Shown here one piece after another: positions 1-7,628 of a DNA stretch of 64,000 bases. The notes under the pieces are model-generated. The model did not search any database, was not told the origin of the DNA, and was given only the letters and a program-made list of their open reading frames with translations. The DNA comes from [Mycobacterium] fortunisiensis (GTDB lineage Bacteria; Actinomycetota; Actinomycetes; Mycobacteriales; Mycobacteriaceae): assembly GCF_019050325.1 (NCBI RefSeq), contig NZ_VOMB01000020.1:372001-436000 (forward strand). The letters run 5' to 3'. Each line of letters starts with the position of its first letter. Position 1 is the stretch's first letter. The translations under genes and the position numbers were made by a program.

Positions 1-1001
1 TCGAACGCCTTGACCGCGGCAGCCTGCCCGGCGGCGTCACCGTCGAAAACGTAGATCAGCTCGCCGCGGAAGAAGTTGTCGTCCATCATCAGCCGGCGCA
101 GCATCGCCAGGTGCTGCTCGCCGAACGCGGTACCGCACGACGCCACCGCCGTGGTCACCCCGGCCAGGTGCATGGCCATCACGTCGGTGTAGCCCTCGAC
201 GACCACGGCCTGATGGCCCTTGGCGATGTCACGTTTGGCGCGGTCCAGCCCGAACAGCACCTGTGACTTCTTGTACAGCACGGTTTCGGGGGTGTTGACG
301 TATTTGGCCTGGTTCTGGTCATCGTCGAACAAGCGGCGGGCACCGAAACCGATGGTCTCGCCCGAGGACACCCGGATCGGCCACAGCAGCCGGCGGTGGA
401 ACCGGTCCATCGGCCCGCGCTTGCCCTCCCGGCTCAGCCCGGCCGCCTCCAGCTCCTTGAACTCAAAACCCTTACGCAGCAGATGCTTTGTCAGTGTGTC
501 CCAGCCCGACGGGGCGAAGCCGCAGCCGAACTGGGCGGCCGCGGCGGCGTCGAAGTTGCGTTCGGTCAGGTACTTGCGCGCCTCGGCGGCCTCGTCGGAG
601 GCCAGCGCCTGGACGTAGAACTCGCTCGCGGCGGCGTTGGCGGCCAGCAACCGGCTCCGGCTGCCACGGTCGCGCTGCACGTTGGTGGTCGACCCGCCGG
701 TGTAGGTGACGGTGTAACCGACCTTGTCGGCCAGCAGCTCGACCGCCTCGACGAACGTGACGTGCTCGATCTTCTGGATGAACGCGTAGACATCGCCACC
801 CTCACCGCAACCGAAGCAGTGGAAGTGCCCGTGGTTGGGCCGCACATGGAACGACGGCGACTTCTCGTCGTGGAACGGGCAGAGGCCCTTCATCGAGTCG
901 GCGCCGGCCCGCCGCAATTGGACGTAGTCGCCGACGACATCCTCGATGCGGATTTTGTCACGAATGGCCGCGATATCGCGATCAGGAATGCGGCCGGCCA
1001 C
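1..1001 (-). CDS. dnaG: DNA primase DnaG (N-terminal part, cut by window edge)
   Basis: Synthesises RNA primers at the replication fork. Only the first 333 residues are in the window; the gene runs off the left edge. I translated it on the minus strand from a GTG at 999-1001, giving the N-terminus VAGRIPDRDIAAIRDKIRIE. Visible landmarks are the CHC2-type zinc finger (CPFHDEKSPSFH and HFHCFGCGEGGD), the primase core, and the start of the TOPRIM domain (VVEGYTDVMAMHL and YVFDGDAAG). The start lies 4 nt after the dgt stop, so the two are almost certainly cotranscribed in the order dgt-dnaG, as in other mycobacteria. The C-terminal DnaB-binding domain is not visible here. Confidence 0.97.
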   Translation of the reverse strand, partial: MAGRIPDRDIAAIRDKIRIEDVVGDYVQLRRAGADSMKGLCPFHDEKSPSFHVRPNHGHFHCFGCGEGGDVYAFIQKIEHVTFVEAVELLADKVGYTVTYTGGSTTNVQRDRGSRSRLLAANAAASEFYVQALASDEAAEARKYLTERNFDAAAAAQFGCGFAPSGWDTLTKHLLRKGFEFKELEAAGLSREGKRGPMDRFHRRLLWPIRVSSGETIGFGARRLFDDDQNQAKYVNTPETVLYKKSQVLFGLDRAKRDIAKGHQAVVVEGYTDVMAMHLAGVTTAVASCGTAFGEQHLAMLRRLMMDDNFFRGELIYVFDGDAAGQAAAVKAF

Positions 1002-1005
1002 CGAC

Positions 1006-2286
1006 CTAGTCTAGAGGCCGGGGCGATCGCGCTTCGTGCACTCTTTCCAACCGGCTCTCGGTATAGGACGCAATCTGATCGACGACGACGCGCAACCGGG
1101 CACCGTCGTCTGCGGCCAGCTCGAACTCGGGCGCGAACTGCGGGTCCAGGCTGCCCGGCGCCTGCGCCCACAGCGCCAGGGCCACCTCGTGGATGAGCGT
1201 GCGCTGATCGGCCTGGATCTGCAGATGGCGGTGGTCGGACATGATGAACTGCAGGGCCAGCATCTTGAGCAGCACCACCTCGGCGCGCACCAGGGGCGGC
1301 ACGGTCAGGTCGGCATCAAAACGACGTAGCCCCGCTCCGCGATCCCCGGCGACGGCCCGGGTCTGGGTGATCGCGGCGTTGGCAAAGCGTCCGACCAACT
1401 CACTGGTCATCGTCTTGAGCGCGACCGAGGCCGCCAGGGTCCCGTCGTAGCGGCCCACCGCGGCGACCACCGGCACCTGTGACAGCCGCTCGGCGGCGGC
1501 CAGCAACTCGTCACGGGTGACCGCCGGAAACGACCTGGCCCCCAGGTCCGCCAACGAGGCGGCGGCGTCCCGGTCGCCGAGCACCCGCAGGTCGATGCGC
1601 CCGGAGATCACCCCGTCCTCGACGTCGTGCACCGAATAGGCGACGTCGTCGGCCCAGTCCATCACCTGGGCCTCCAGGCACGGCCGCTCGGCCGGCGCAC
1701 CGTCGCGGACCCAGGCGGCGGCCTCGGCGTCGTCGTCGTAGAAGCCGTACTTGCGTCGAGTGCCGAAGCTCGGCCACGGGTACTTCGCCACCGCGTCCAG
1801 CGCCGCCCGGGTCAGGTTGAGACCGGCCGAACGACCATCGGCGTCAAGGACTTTGGGCTCCAGCCGGGTGAGGATCCGGAAGTTCTGGGCATTGCCCTCG
1901 AACCCGCCGAACGGTTTGGCGATCTCGTCGAGGGCCCGCTCCCCGTTGTGTCCGTACGGCGGATGTCCGATGTCGTGGGCCAGCCCGGCCAGGTCGACCA
2001 GGTCGGGATCACAACCCAGCCCGATCGCCATCCCCCGCCCGATCTGGGCCACCTCCAACGAGTGGGTGAGCCGGGTGCGGGGCGTGTCGCCGTGCCGCGG
2101 CCCGACCACCTGGGTCTTGTCGGCCAGCCGGCGCAGCGCCGCGCTGTGCAGCACCCGGGCCCGGTCGCGGGCGAAGTCGGTGCGGTGCTCGGTGTCGGTC
2201 CCGGGCAGGGCAGCACCTTTGGGCGCTTCGACCACCAAGCGTTGCCGGTCGAAGTCGTCGTAGCAGGCCTGCGTATCCCCGTTCAC
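1006..2286 (-). CDS. dgt: Deoxyguanosinetriphosphate triphosphohydrolase-like protein
   Basis: HD-superfamily dNTPase that splits dNTPs to nucleoside plus triphosphate and so influences dNTP pools. The 426-residue protein has the expected N-terminal FARDRARVLHSAALRRLADK segment, TRLTHSLEVAQIGRG, and the metal-binding HD motif in LAGLAHDIGHPPYGHNGE. A further conserved metal-ligand region sits in EAQVMDWADDVAYSVHDVED. It starts at a GTG and is immediately upstream of dnaG (4 nt gap), a linkage that couples nucleotide pools to replication. The TPM-domain gene is divergent, about 60 bp away. Length and motifs are normal for the actinobacterial family; which dNTP it prefers cannot be told from sequence. 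Confidence 0.95.
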   Translation of the reverse strand: MNGDTQACYDDFDRQRLVVEAPKGAALPGTDTEHRTDFARDRARVLHSAALRRLADKTQVVGPRHGDTPRTRLTHSLEVAQIGRGMAIGLGCDPDLVDLAGLAHDIGHPPYGHNGERALDEIAKPFGGFEGNAQNFRILTRLEPKVLDADGRSAGLNLTRAALDAVAKYPWPSFGTRRKYGFYDDDAEAAAWVRDGAPAERPCLEAQVMDWADDVAYSVHDVEDGVISGRIDLRVLGDRDAAASLADLGARSFPAVTRDELLAAAERLSQVPVVAAVGRYDGTLAASVALKTMTSELVGRFANAAITQTRAVAGDRGAGLRRFDADLTVPPLVRAEVVLLKMLALQFIMSDHRHLQIQADQRTLIHEVALALWAQAPGSLDPQFAPEFELAADDGARLRVVVDQIASYTESRLERVHEARSPRPLD

Positions 2287-2332
2287 CGACGCACAGTCTG
2301 CCAGGAACCGGCGCGCCGACCCCGCAGCGCAC

Positions 2333-2345
2333 TAGATTGACGGTC
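2333..2345 (+). promoter_or_regulatory. -10 element of a probable leaderless promoter
   Basis: TAGATT at 2333-2338 fits the mycobacterial TANNNT -10 pattern and ends 7 nt before the ATG at 2346. The transcript would begin at or next to the start codon, with no 5' leader. This favours ATG 2346 over the TTG at 2337. Inference from spacing only. Confidence 0.5.
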
Positions 2346-4376
2346 ATGCGTATCGCCCGTGTGCTGTCCATGCTGCTCGCGATCCTGATCACCGGCCTGC
2401 TTGCGGCACCTGGCGCCGCCGCTGAACCGCCGCTGCGTTTGGCGAGTCAACTCACCGACAACGCCGGCGTGCTGTCGGATGCGCAGCGCGCCGGCGTGCA
2501 GCGCGCGCTCGATCAGCTCTACGACACCAAACGCATTCAGCTGTGGGTGGTTTTCGTCGAGGACTTCTCCGGCCAGAACCAACTCGGCTGGGCGCAGAAC
2601 ACCATTCGGCTCAGCGACCTGGGTGACGACGACGCACTGCTGGCGGTGGCCACCGAAGCGCGGGCGTATTCGTTCCAGGTGCCCAGCACGATTCGCGGCG
2701 GCAATGCCCGCGCCGAGGACATCCGCCGCGACAGCGTCGAACCGGCCCTGCGCCGCGGGGACTGGGCCGGCGCGGCGATCGCCGCCGCGAACGGCTTGAA
2801 AGCCGATCCGCCCGCCGCGCCTGCGGGTGCCGGCGTGTCATGGCCGGGCATGCTCATCGCCCTGGGCGTGGTGGTGGTGCTGTTCGGCCTGCTGTGGTGG
2901 TGGTCGCGGCGCCGGCGCGCCAAGCGCCGCCGCGCCGAGTTCGAGGCCGCCAAGCGGGTTGACCCCACCGACGCCGCCGCACTGGCCACGGTCCCCCTGG
3001 AGGCGCTCGATGAGCTGTCCCGCTCGATCGTGGTCGACGTTGACAATGCCGTGCGCACCAGTGCCGCCGAGCTACAACTGGCCGTCGAGGAGTTCGGCGC
3101 GCAGCGCACCGAGCCGTTCGCCGCGGCTCTGGAGAATGCGAAAAAGGCTCTGGCCCAAGCGTTCAACGTGCGTCAGACCCTCGATGACGAAGCCCCTGAG
3201 ACACCGCTGCAGCAGCGTGAACTGCTGACCAAGGTGGTGATCTCGGCGGCCCGTGCCGACCGTGAACTGGAAGCCCAGAGCCAGGCTTTCGAGCAGCTGC
3301 GCGATCTGGTGATCAACGCCCCGGCCCGGCTGGACACGATGACCCAGCAGATGGTCGGCCTGACCGCCCGCATCGAGCCGTCGCAGCAGACCCTGCAGAA
3401 CCTGCACACCCAGTTCGACGCCACCGCACTGAGTTCGGTGGAAGGCAACGTCGACACCGCCCAGGAGCGGCTGGCGTTCGCCGACCGCAACATCACCGCA
3501 GCCCGCGGCCTGGTGTCGAAGCCGGCGACCGATCAAACCGCTCTGGTGGACGCGGTACGTTCGGCCGAATCCGCCCTCGACCAGGTCCGGACCCTGCTCG
3601 ACGCGGTGGACAGTGCGGCGTCGGACATCAACCGCGCCCTGGCTGAATTGCCCGCCGCGCTGACTGACATCCAGGCCGGCATCGACCAGGCGAATTCACT
3701 GCTGACGCAACCAGATACACCGCAGGCCGACAAGCTCAGCACGGTCCGCGACGCGGCAGCCCGGGCCGCCGCCGACGCGCAGTCGCACGGCAAGGCCGAC
3801 CCGCTGGGCACGTTCACCCGACTCACCAAGGCCGACGCCGAACTCGATCAACTACTGGCCGGGGTGCACGAACAACAGGAGGCCGCCGAACGGTTGGCCC
3901 GGGCGCTGGAGCAGGCGCTGTTCACCGCCCAGTCGCGGATCAAGGCGGTGTCGGACTTCGTCGAAACCCGGCGCGGCAGCATCGGACCGGAAGCACGTAC
4001 CCGCTTGGCCGAGGCGCAACGGCAACTCGAAGCCGCGCTGGCCAAGCGGGCATCGGACCCGAATGAGGCCGTCGCACACGCCAACGGGGCCTCGACGCTG
4101 GCAGCACAGGCGCAAGGCCTGGCCAACGACGATGTGCGGGCCGCGCAGCGCTCCTACACCTCGCAGTACGGCGGCGGTGGCTCCGATATGGGTGCGGTGC
4201 TCGGCGGCATCCTGATCGGCAACATCCTGCGCGGCGGCGGCGGCTTCGGTGGTGGTTTCGGCGGTGGGTACGGCGGCGGCTGGGGCGGGGGCCGCAGCAT
4301 GGGCCGCCCGACGTCCTACGGCGGGTCGTCACATTCGTCGGGCCGCAGCTACAGCGGTGGCGGCGGCCGGTTCTGA
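2346..4376 (+). CDS. TPM-domain membrane protein with long coiled-coil and Gly-rich tail
   Basis: Resembles the Rv2345 family; function unknown. The protein is 676 residues. An N-terminal signal peptide (hydrophobic LSMLLAILITGLLAAPGAAA) is followed by a TPM domain at about residues 35-150 (DNAGVLSDAQRAGVQRALDQ ... DDALLAVATE). A transmembrane helix around residues 165-185 ends in an Arg-rich stop-transfer run (RRRRAKRRR). About 400 residues of Ala/Gln/Glu-rich, probably coiled-coil sequence come next, then a C-terminal tail dominated by GGGFGGGFGGGYGGGWGGG. TPM domains occur in envelope and photosystem repair proteins, sometimes with phosphatase activity. The expected topology is TPM domain outside and coiled coil inside the cell. 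The start is set by the leaderless -10 spacing. Confidence 0.85.
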   Translation: MRIARVLSMLLAILITGLLAAPGAAAEPPLRLASQLTDNAGVLSDAQRAGVQRALDQLYDTKRIQLWVVFVEDFSGQNQLGWAQNTIRLSDLGDDDALLAVATEARAYSFQVPSTIRGGNARAEDIRRDSVEPALRRGDWAGAAIAAANGLKADPPAAPAGAGVSWPGMLIALGVVVVLFGLLWWWSRRRRAKRRRAEFEAAKRVDPTDAAALATVPLEALDELSRSIVVDVDNAVRTSAAELQLAVEEFGAQRTEPFAAALENAKKALAQAFNVRQTLDDEAPETPLQQRELLTKVVISAARADRELEAQSQAFEQLRDLVINAPARLDTMTQQMVGLTARIEPSQQTLQNLHTQFDATALSSVEGNVDTAQERLAFADRNITAARGLVSKPATDQTALVDAVRSAESALDQVRTLLDAVDSAASDINRALAELPAALTDIQAGIDQANSLLTQPDTPQADKLSTVRDAAARAAADAQSHGKADPLGTFTRLTKADAELDQLLAGVHEQQEAAERLARALEQALFTAQSRIKAVSDFVETRRGSIGPEARTRLAEAQRQLEAALAKRASDPNEAVAHANGASTLAAQAQGLANDDVRAAQRSYTSQYGGGGSDMGAVLGGILIGNILRGGGGFGGGFGGGYGGGWGGGRSMGRPTSYGGSSHSSGRSYSGGGGRF

Positions 4377-4390
4377 TCGCTTTTCATTGC

Positions 4391-4450
4391 GTGAGCAGAC
4401 ACAAACTCGTGCCTTGTCGGCCGAAAAAGTACGAGTTTGCGTCTGTTCGC
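4391..4450. repeat. Imperfect palindrome between convergent genes, possible bidirectional terminator
   Basis: Arms 4391-4410 and 4431-4450 pair at 17 of 20 positions around a 20-nt loop. The outer part (GAGCAGAC / GTCTGTTC) resembles the palindromes at 34541-34606 and 50955-51012; the inner part (AAACTCGT) differs. It lies between the converging TPM and glyS genes, where a terminator is expected. There is no T-run after the arms. Confidence 0.6.
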
Positions 4451-4458
4451 CGGGAGAC

Positions 4459-5850
4459 TCAGCAGCCCTTGAGCCGCACCGCGAGGTAGTCCGACACCTT
4501 GTCCAGGGCGATGCGCTCCTGGGTCATGGCGTCACGCTCGCGGATGGTGACCGCGTTGTCCTCCAGGGTGTCGAAATCGACGGTCACGCAGTATGGCGTG
4601 CCGATCTCGTCCTGGCGGCGGTAGCGGCGACCGATCGCACCGGCGTCGTCGAACTCGACGTTCCAGTTCTTGCGGAGCTCGGCGGCCAGGTCACGGGCCT
4701 TGGGCGACAGGTCGGCGTTGCGGCTCAACGGCAACACCGCGGCCTTGACCGGCGCCAGTCGCGGATCGAGCTTGAGCACGGTGCGCTTGTCCACCCCGCC
4801 CTTGGCATTGGGCGCCTCGTCCTCGGTGTAGGAGTCGACCAAAAACGCCATCAGCGAGCGGGTCAGACCGGCCGCCGGCTCGATCACGTACGGCACGTAG
4901 CGGGTATCGGTGCCCTGATCGTAGAAGGACAGGTCGACACCGGAATGCTTTGCGTGCGTGGACAAGTCGAAGTTGGTGCGGTTGGCGATGCCTTCCAGCT
5001 CACCCCACGGGTTGCCGGCGAAACCGAACTTGTACTCGATGTCGACGGTGCCGTCGGAGTAGTGCGACAGCTTCTCCTTGGGGTGGTCGTAGAGGCGCAG
5101 GTTGTCCCGGTCGATACCGAGGTCCACATACCACTGCAACCGCGTCTCGATCCAGTACTTGTGCCATTCCGGCGCGGTCGACGGCTCGACGAAGAACTCC
5201 ATCTCCATCTGCTCGAACTCGCGGGTACGGAAGATGAAGTTGCCCGGCGTGATCTCGTTGCGGAAGCTCTTGCCGATCTGGCCGATGCCGAACGGTGGCT
5301 TCTTGCGCGCGGTGGTCACCACGTTGGCGAAGTTGACGAAGATGCCCTGGGCGGTCTCGGGACGCAGGTAGTGCAGACCTTCCTCCGACTCGATCGGGCC
5401 GAGGTAGGTCTTGAGCATCATGTTGAAGTCACGCGGCTCGGTCCACTGCCCTTTGGTGCCGCAATCGGGGCAGACGATCTCGTCCATCGAGACGGCGTCG
5501 GGATCGTCCAGACCCTTCTTCGCCGCGTACGCCTCCTGCATGTGGTCCTGCCGGTGCCGCTTGTGGCAGTTCAGGCACTCCACCAGCGGGTCGTTGAAGA
5601 CGTCGACGTGACCGGAGGCGACCCAGACCTGCCGCGGCAGGATGATCGCGGAGTCCAGACCGACGACGTCGTCGCGGCCGGTGACCATCGACTTCCACCA
5701 CTGCCGCTTGATGTTTTCCTTGAGCTCCACCCCGAGCGGCCCGTAATCCCACGCGGACTTGGTGCCGCCGTAGATCTCTCCGGACTGGAATACCAAGCCA
5801 CGGCGTTTCGCCAGGTTCGCGACGGTGTCGATGATCGAAGATGGAGCCAC
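4459..5850 (-). CDS. glyS: Glycyl-tRNA synthetase (class II, alpha2 type)
   Basis: Charges tRNA-Gly. The 463-residue protein is the single-chain dimeric type of actinobacteria, not the alpha/beta bacterial type. Visible features are the N-terminal catalytic start (KRRGLVFQSGEIYGGTKSAW), a CxxC pair set (CLNCHKRH, CPDCGTKG) that can bind zinc in the insertion, class II motif 2 region (FRTREFEQMEMEFF), motif 3 (EPAAGLTRSLMAFL) and the anticodon-binding domain at the C-terminus. It starts at a GTG (5848-5850); the nearby ATG at 5857 is out of frame. The zinc-regulator operon smtB-zur is divergent from it. Confidence 0.97.
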   Translation of the reverse strand: MAPSSIIDTVANLAKRRGLVFQSGEIYGGTKSAWDYGPLGVELKENIKRQWWKSMVTGRDDVVGLDSAIILPRQVWVASGHVDVFNDPLVECLNCHKRHRQDHMQEAYAAKKGLDDPDAVSMDEIVCPDCGTKGQWTEPRDFNMMLKTYLGPIESEEGLHYLRPETAQGIFVNFANVVTTARKKPPFGIGQIGKSFRNEITPGNFIFRTREFEQMEMEFFVEPSTAPEWHKYWIETRLQWYVDLGIDRDNLRLYDHPKEKLSHYSDGTVDIEYKFGFAGNPWGELEGIANRTNFDLSTHAKHSGVDLSFYDQGTDTRYVPYVIEPAAGLTRSLMAFLVDSYTEDEAPNAKGGVDKRTVLKLDPRLAPVKAAVLPLSRNADLSPKARDLAAELRKNWNVEFDDAGAIGRRYRRQDEIGTPYCVTVDFDTLEDNAVTIRERDAMTQERIALDKVSDYLAVRLKGC

Positions 5851-5910
5851 GGTGCATCAGCGTAGCGACCGGCCCACGCGGGGCGATAATCCGCCGCGAC
5901 CGCGGACCGA

Positions 5911-5938
5911 TTGACATGCGATACCGCGCATGTATTCT
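5911..5938 (+). promoter_or_regulatory. smtB-zur promoter with operator-like inverted repeat in the spacer
   Basis: TTGACA (5911-5916) and TATTCT (5933-5938) are spaced 16 nt and form a good SigA-type promoter. The spacer carries a perfect inverted repeat, ACATGCG at 5914-5920 and CGCATGT at 5927-5933, separated by 6 nt. A dimer of the ArsR-family SmtB bound here would block RNA polymerase, which fits zinc-relieved autorepression as known for mycobacterial smtB-zur. The start codon follows the -10 by 8 nt, so the transcript may be leaderless. Confidence 0.7.
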
Positions 5939-5946
5939 GATCCGTA

Positions 5947-6315
5947 ATGAAAACGATTTCCAATTTGGCGGAGAATTCGCACGACGACGCGCGCGAGAAC
6001 AGCGCCGCGCCCGCCCCCGAAATGCCGTCGCGCGAGGTCCTCGACACCGCCGGCGAGCTGCTCCGCGCGCTGGCCGCCCCGCTGCGCATCGCGATCGTGC
6101 TGCAGCTGCAGCAGTCCGCGCGGTGCGTCCATGAATTGGTCGACGCGCTCGACGTCCCGCAGCCGTTGGTCAGCCAGCACCTGCGGATTCTCAAGCAGGC
6201 CGGGGTGGTGACCAATGAACGCGCCGGCCGCGAGGTGCTCTACAGCCTCGTCGACCACCATCTGGCCCACATCGTCGCCGACGCCGTGGCCCACGCCGGC
6301 GAGGAGCACCCGTGA
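5947..6315 (+). CDS. smtB: Zinc-responsive ArsR/SmtB-family repressor
   Basis: A winged-helix repressor of 122 residues that releases DNA when zinc is abundant; in mycobacteria it controls the smtB-zur operon. After a variable N-terminus the ArsR fold spans about residues 35-115 (LLRALAAPLRIAIVLQLQ, then the recognition helix VPQPLVSQHLRILKQAGVV). The C-terminal helix contains DHHLAHIVADAVAHAGEEH, carrying the Asp/His/Glu ligands of the alpha-5 zinc site. The last codons overlap zur by 4 nt (GTGA), so the two are translationally coupled. The promoter operator and a Zur-like box at the start codon suggest combined SmtB and Zur control. Confidence 0.94.
   Translation: MKTISNLAENSHDDARENSAAPAPEMPSREVLDTAGELLRALAAPLRIAIVLQLQQSARCVHELVDALDVPQPLVSQHLRILKQAGVVTNERAGREVLYSLVDHHLAHIVADAVAHAGEEHP
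5948..5962. promoter_or_regulatory. Zur/FurB-like box overlapping the smtB start codon
   Basis: TGAAAACGATTTCCA resembles the mycobacterial Zur core TGAAAATCATTTTCA (12 of 15 by eye). It overlaps the ATG of smtB, so a bound Zur dimer would hinder transcription just at the start. The match is by eye and the position is unusual, so this is a candidate only. Confidence 0.4.
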
Positions 6316-6710
6316 CCGGCGCCGTCCGGTCCACCCGGCAGCGCGCGGCGATCGCCGACCTGCTCAACGAGACCGACGGGTTCCGCTCGGCCCAGGAACT
6401 GCACGACGAGCTGCGCCGCCGCGGCCAGGGCATCGGTCTGACAACCGTCTACCGGACCCTGCAGGCCATGGCCACCAGCGGCAGCGTCGACACCCTGCGC
6501 ACCGACACCGGTGAATCGGTCTACCGGCGCTGCTCAGAAGACCACCATCACCACCTGGTGTGCCGGGCCTGCGGTGCGACCGTGGAGATTTCCGGTGGCC
6601 AGGTCGAGACGTGGGCCGCCGACGTGGCCCGTGAGCACGGCTTCTCCGACGTCAGCCACACCATCGAGATCTTCGGGGTGTGCGAGGAGTGCGTCGACGG
6701 GGTCAACTGA
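6312..6710 (+). CDS. zur: Zinc uptake regulator Zur (FurB), Fur family
   Basis: Fur-family repressor of 132 residues that, loaded with zinc, shuts off zinc uptake and alternative ribosomal protein genes. The N-terminal winged helix contains the Fur signature GIGLTTVYRTLQAMATSG. The dimerisation domain carries the metal ligands: the His-rich DHHHHLVCRACGATVE and the C-terminal CEEC, giving two CxxC pairs for structural zinc. It starts at a GTG that overlaps the smtB stop. smtB is the only apparent operon partner. Family assignment to Zur rather than ferric Fur rests on the smtB linkage and on the sequence resembling Rv2359. Confidence 0.95.
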   Translation: MTGAVRSTRQRAAIADLLNETDGFRSAQELHDELRRRGQGIGLTTVYRTLQAMATSGSVDTLRTDTGESVYRRCSEDHHHHLVCRACGATVEISGGQVETWAADVAREHGFSDVSHTIEIFGVCEECVDGVN

Positions 6711-6721
6711 CCGACTTTCCG

Positions 6722-6777
6722 CGTATGAAGCGTGGTGGCGGTGCCGAGCCCGATTTTCCGCCATGGCGCTTCACACG
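6722..6777. terminator. Palindrome at the zur / NUDIX convergence
   Basis: Arms 6722-6741 and 6758-6777 pair at about 16 of 20 positions around a 16-nt loop. It covers the last codons of the NUDIX gene on the minus strand and lies 12 nt past zur. The position suggests termination of both transcripts, but there is no U-tract. Confidence 0.5.
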
Positions 6778-7181
6778 TGGGGGCGCCGGGTCCGATCGTC
6801 GGCCAGCGGGAGCACGGTATCGCGGGTCAGCGGGGCGAGCTCGATGTCGCCCGGCACGTGCGGGTCGATCCAAGTCATCTCGGCGATCTCGGCCGCCGGA
6901 TGCGGCTCGCCGTCCAGGTTGACCAGAAACAGATCCGCCGCCACCCGATGACCTGGTTCGTTGGCGGCCACCGCGTCGTGGTGCCCGAGTGCACGCACCC
7001 CGGACACGCCGACCCCCAGCTCCTCCCGGACCTCGCGGGCCAACGCCTCGATCGGCTGCTCCCCCGGCTCGATCTTTCCGCCCGGCTGCATGAACGCCGT
7101 CGTCCCGCGTTTACGCACCACCAGCAGCCGGCCCCGCTCGTCGAGCACCACGGCCGCGACGATGCGGATGATGGCAGTCAC
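6771..7181 (-). CDS. NUDIX hydrolase (MutT-like)
   Basis: Small (136 residues) NUDIX-fold pyrophosphohydrolase. The NUDIX box GX5EX7REUXEEXGU is complete: GGKIEPGEQPIEALAREV followed by REELGV. It probably hydrolyses a nucleoside diphosphate linked to another group, or an oxidised nucleotide; the substrate cannot be inferred. It is the last gene of a minus-strand block recO-uppS-hypothetical-NUDIX and overlaps its upstream neighbour by 4 nt (ATGA), implying cotranslation. The C-terminus runs into a palindrome shared with the zur side. Confidence 0.9.
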   Translation of the reverse strand: MTAIIRIVAAVVLDERGRLLVVRKRGTTAFMQPGGKIEPGEQPIEALAREVREELGVGVSGVRALGHHDAVAANEPGHRVAADLFLVNLDGEPHPAAEIAEMTWIDPHVPGDIELAPLTRDTVLPLADDRTRRPHV

Positions 7182-7627
7182 GACATCAGGTCTCGGCGCA
7201 CATCGGCACCGGTGGCCAGCACCATCAAAATCAGGGTCCGGAGCGCGTCGTCGGTCAGCCCGGCCGCCGGGAAGTTGTAGCGCAACATCACGTCGGCGAC
7301 CTTCTTGGCCGGCCGCTTGCGCGCCCCCGACTTCGTGCCGTTCGTGGGCGTCGCCGGCCCGTCAACAACCTTCTCCACCAACACCACCGTGCCCAGCATC
7401 GTCTTGCCGGCATGGTCGGACACCCGGTCGCGAATCTTGTTGTTCAGCGGCAGATCCCACGCCAGCGGCTGCGTCAGCGAGACCATCTCCAGGTCCTCGG
7501 CGATGGCCACCACCCGCACCGAGGCCACCGACCCGTCGACCGTGACCGTCAGCGCGTTGTCTTCTTCCTCGACAACGGTGGACACCTCGCCGAGCACCGC
7601 GGACAACCGCTGCAGGAGGCCGGGCAT
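7178..7627 (-). CDS. Conserved hypothetical protein (Rv2360c-like)
   Basis: Unrecognised 149-residue protein matching, by position, Rv2360c between uppS and zur. It has no signal peptide or membrane segment. The N-terminal half alternates short beta-like stretches (VEEEDNALTVTVDGSVASVR, VVAIAEDLEMVSLTQPLAWD), faintly like the YbjN/secretion-chaperone fold. The middle is a charged linker (KSGARKRPAKK), and the C-terminus is helical and hydrophobic (TDDALRTLILMVLATGADVR). It starts 1 nt beyond the uppS stop and overlaps the NUDIX gene, so it is part of that operon. No function is proposed. Confidence 0.8.
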   Translation of the reverse strand: MPGLLQRLSAVLGEVSTVVEEEDNALTVTVDGSVASVRVVAIAEDLEMVSLTQPLAWDLPLNNKIRDRVSDHAGKTMLGTVVLVEKVVDGPATPTNGTKSGARKRPAKKVADVMLRYNFPAAGLTDDALRTLILMVLATGADVRRDLMS

Positions 7628-7628
7628 G

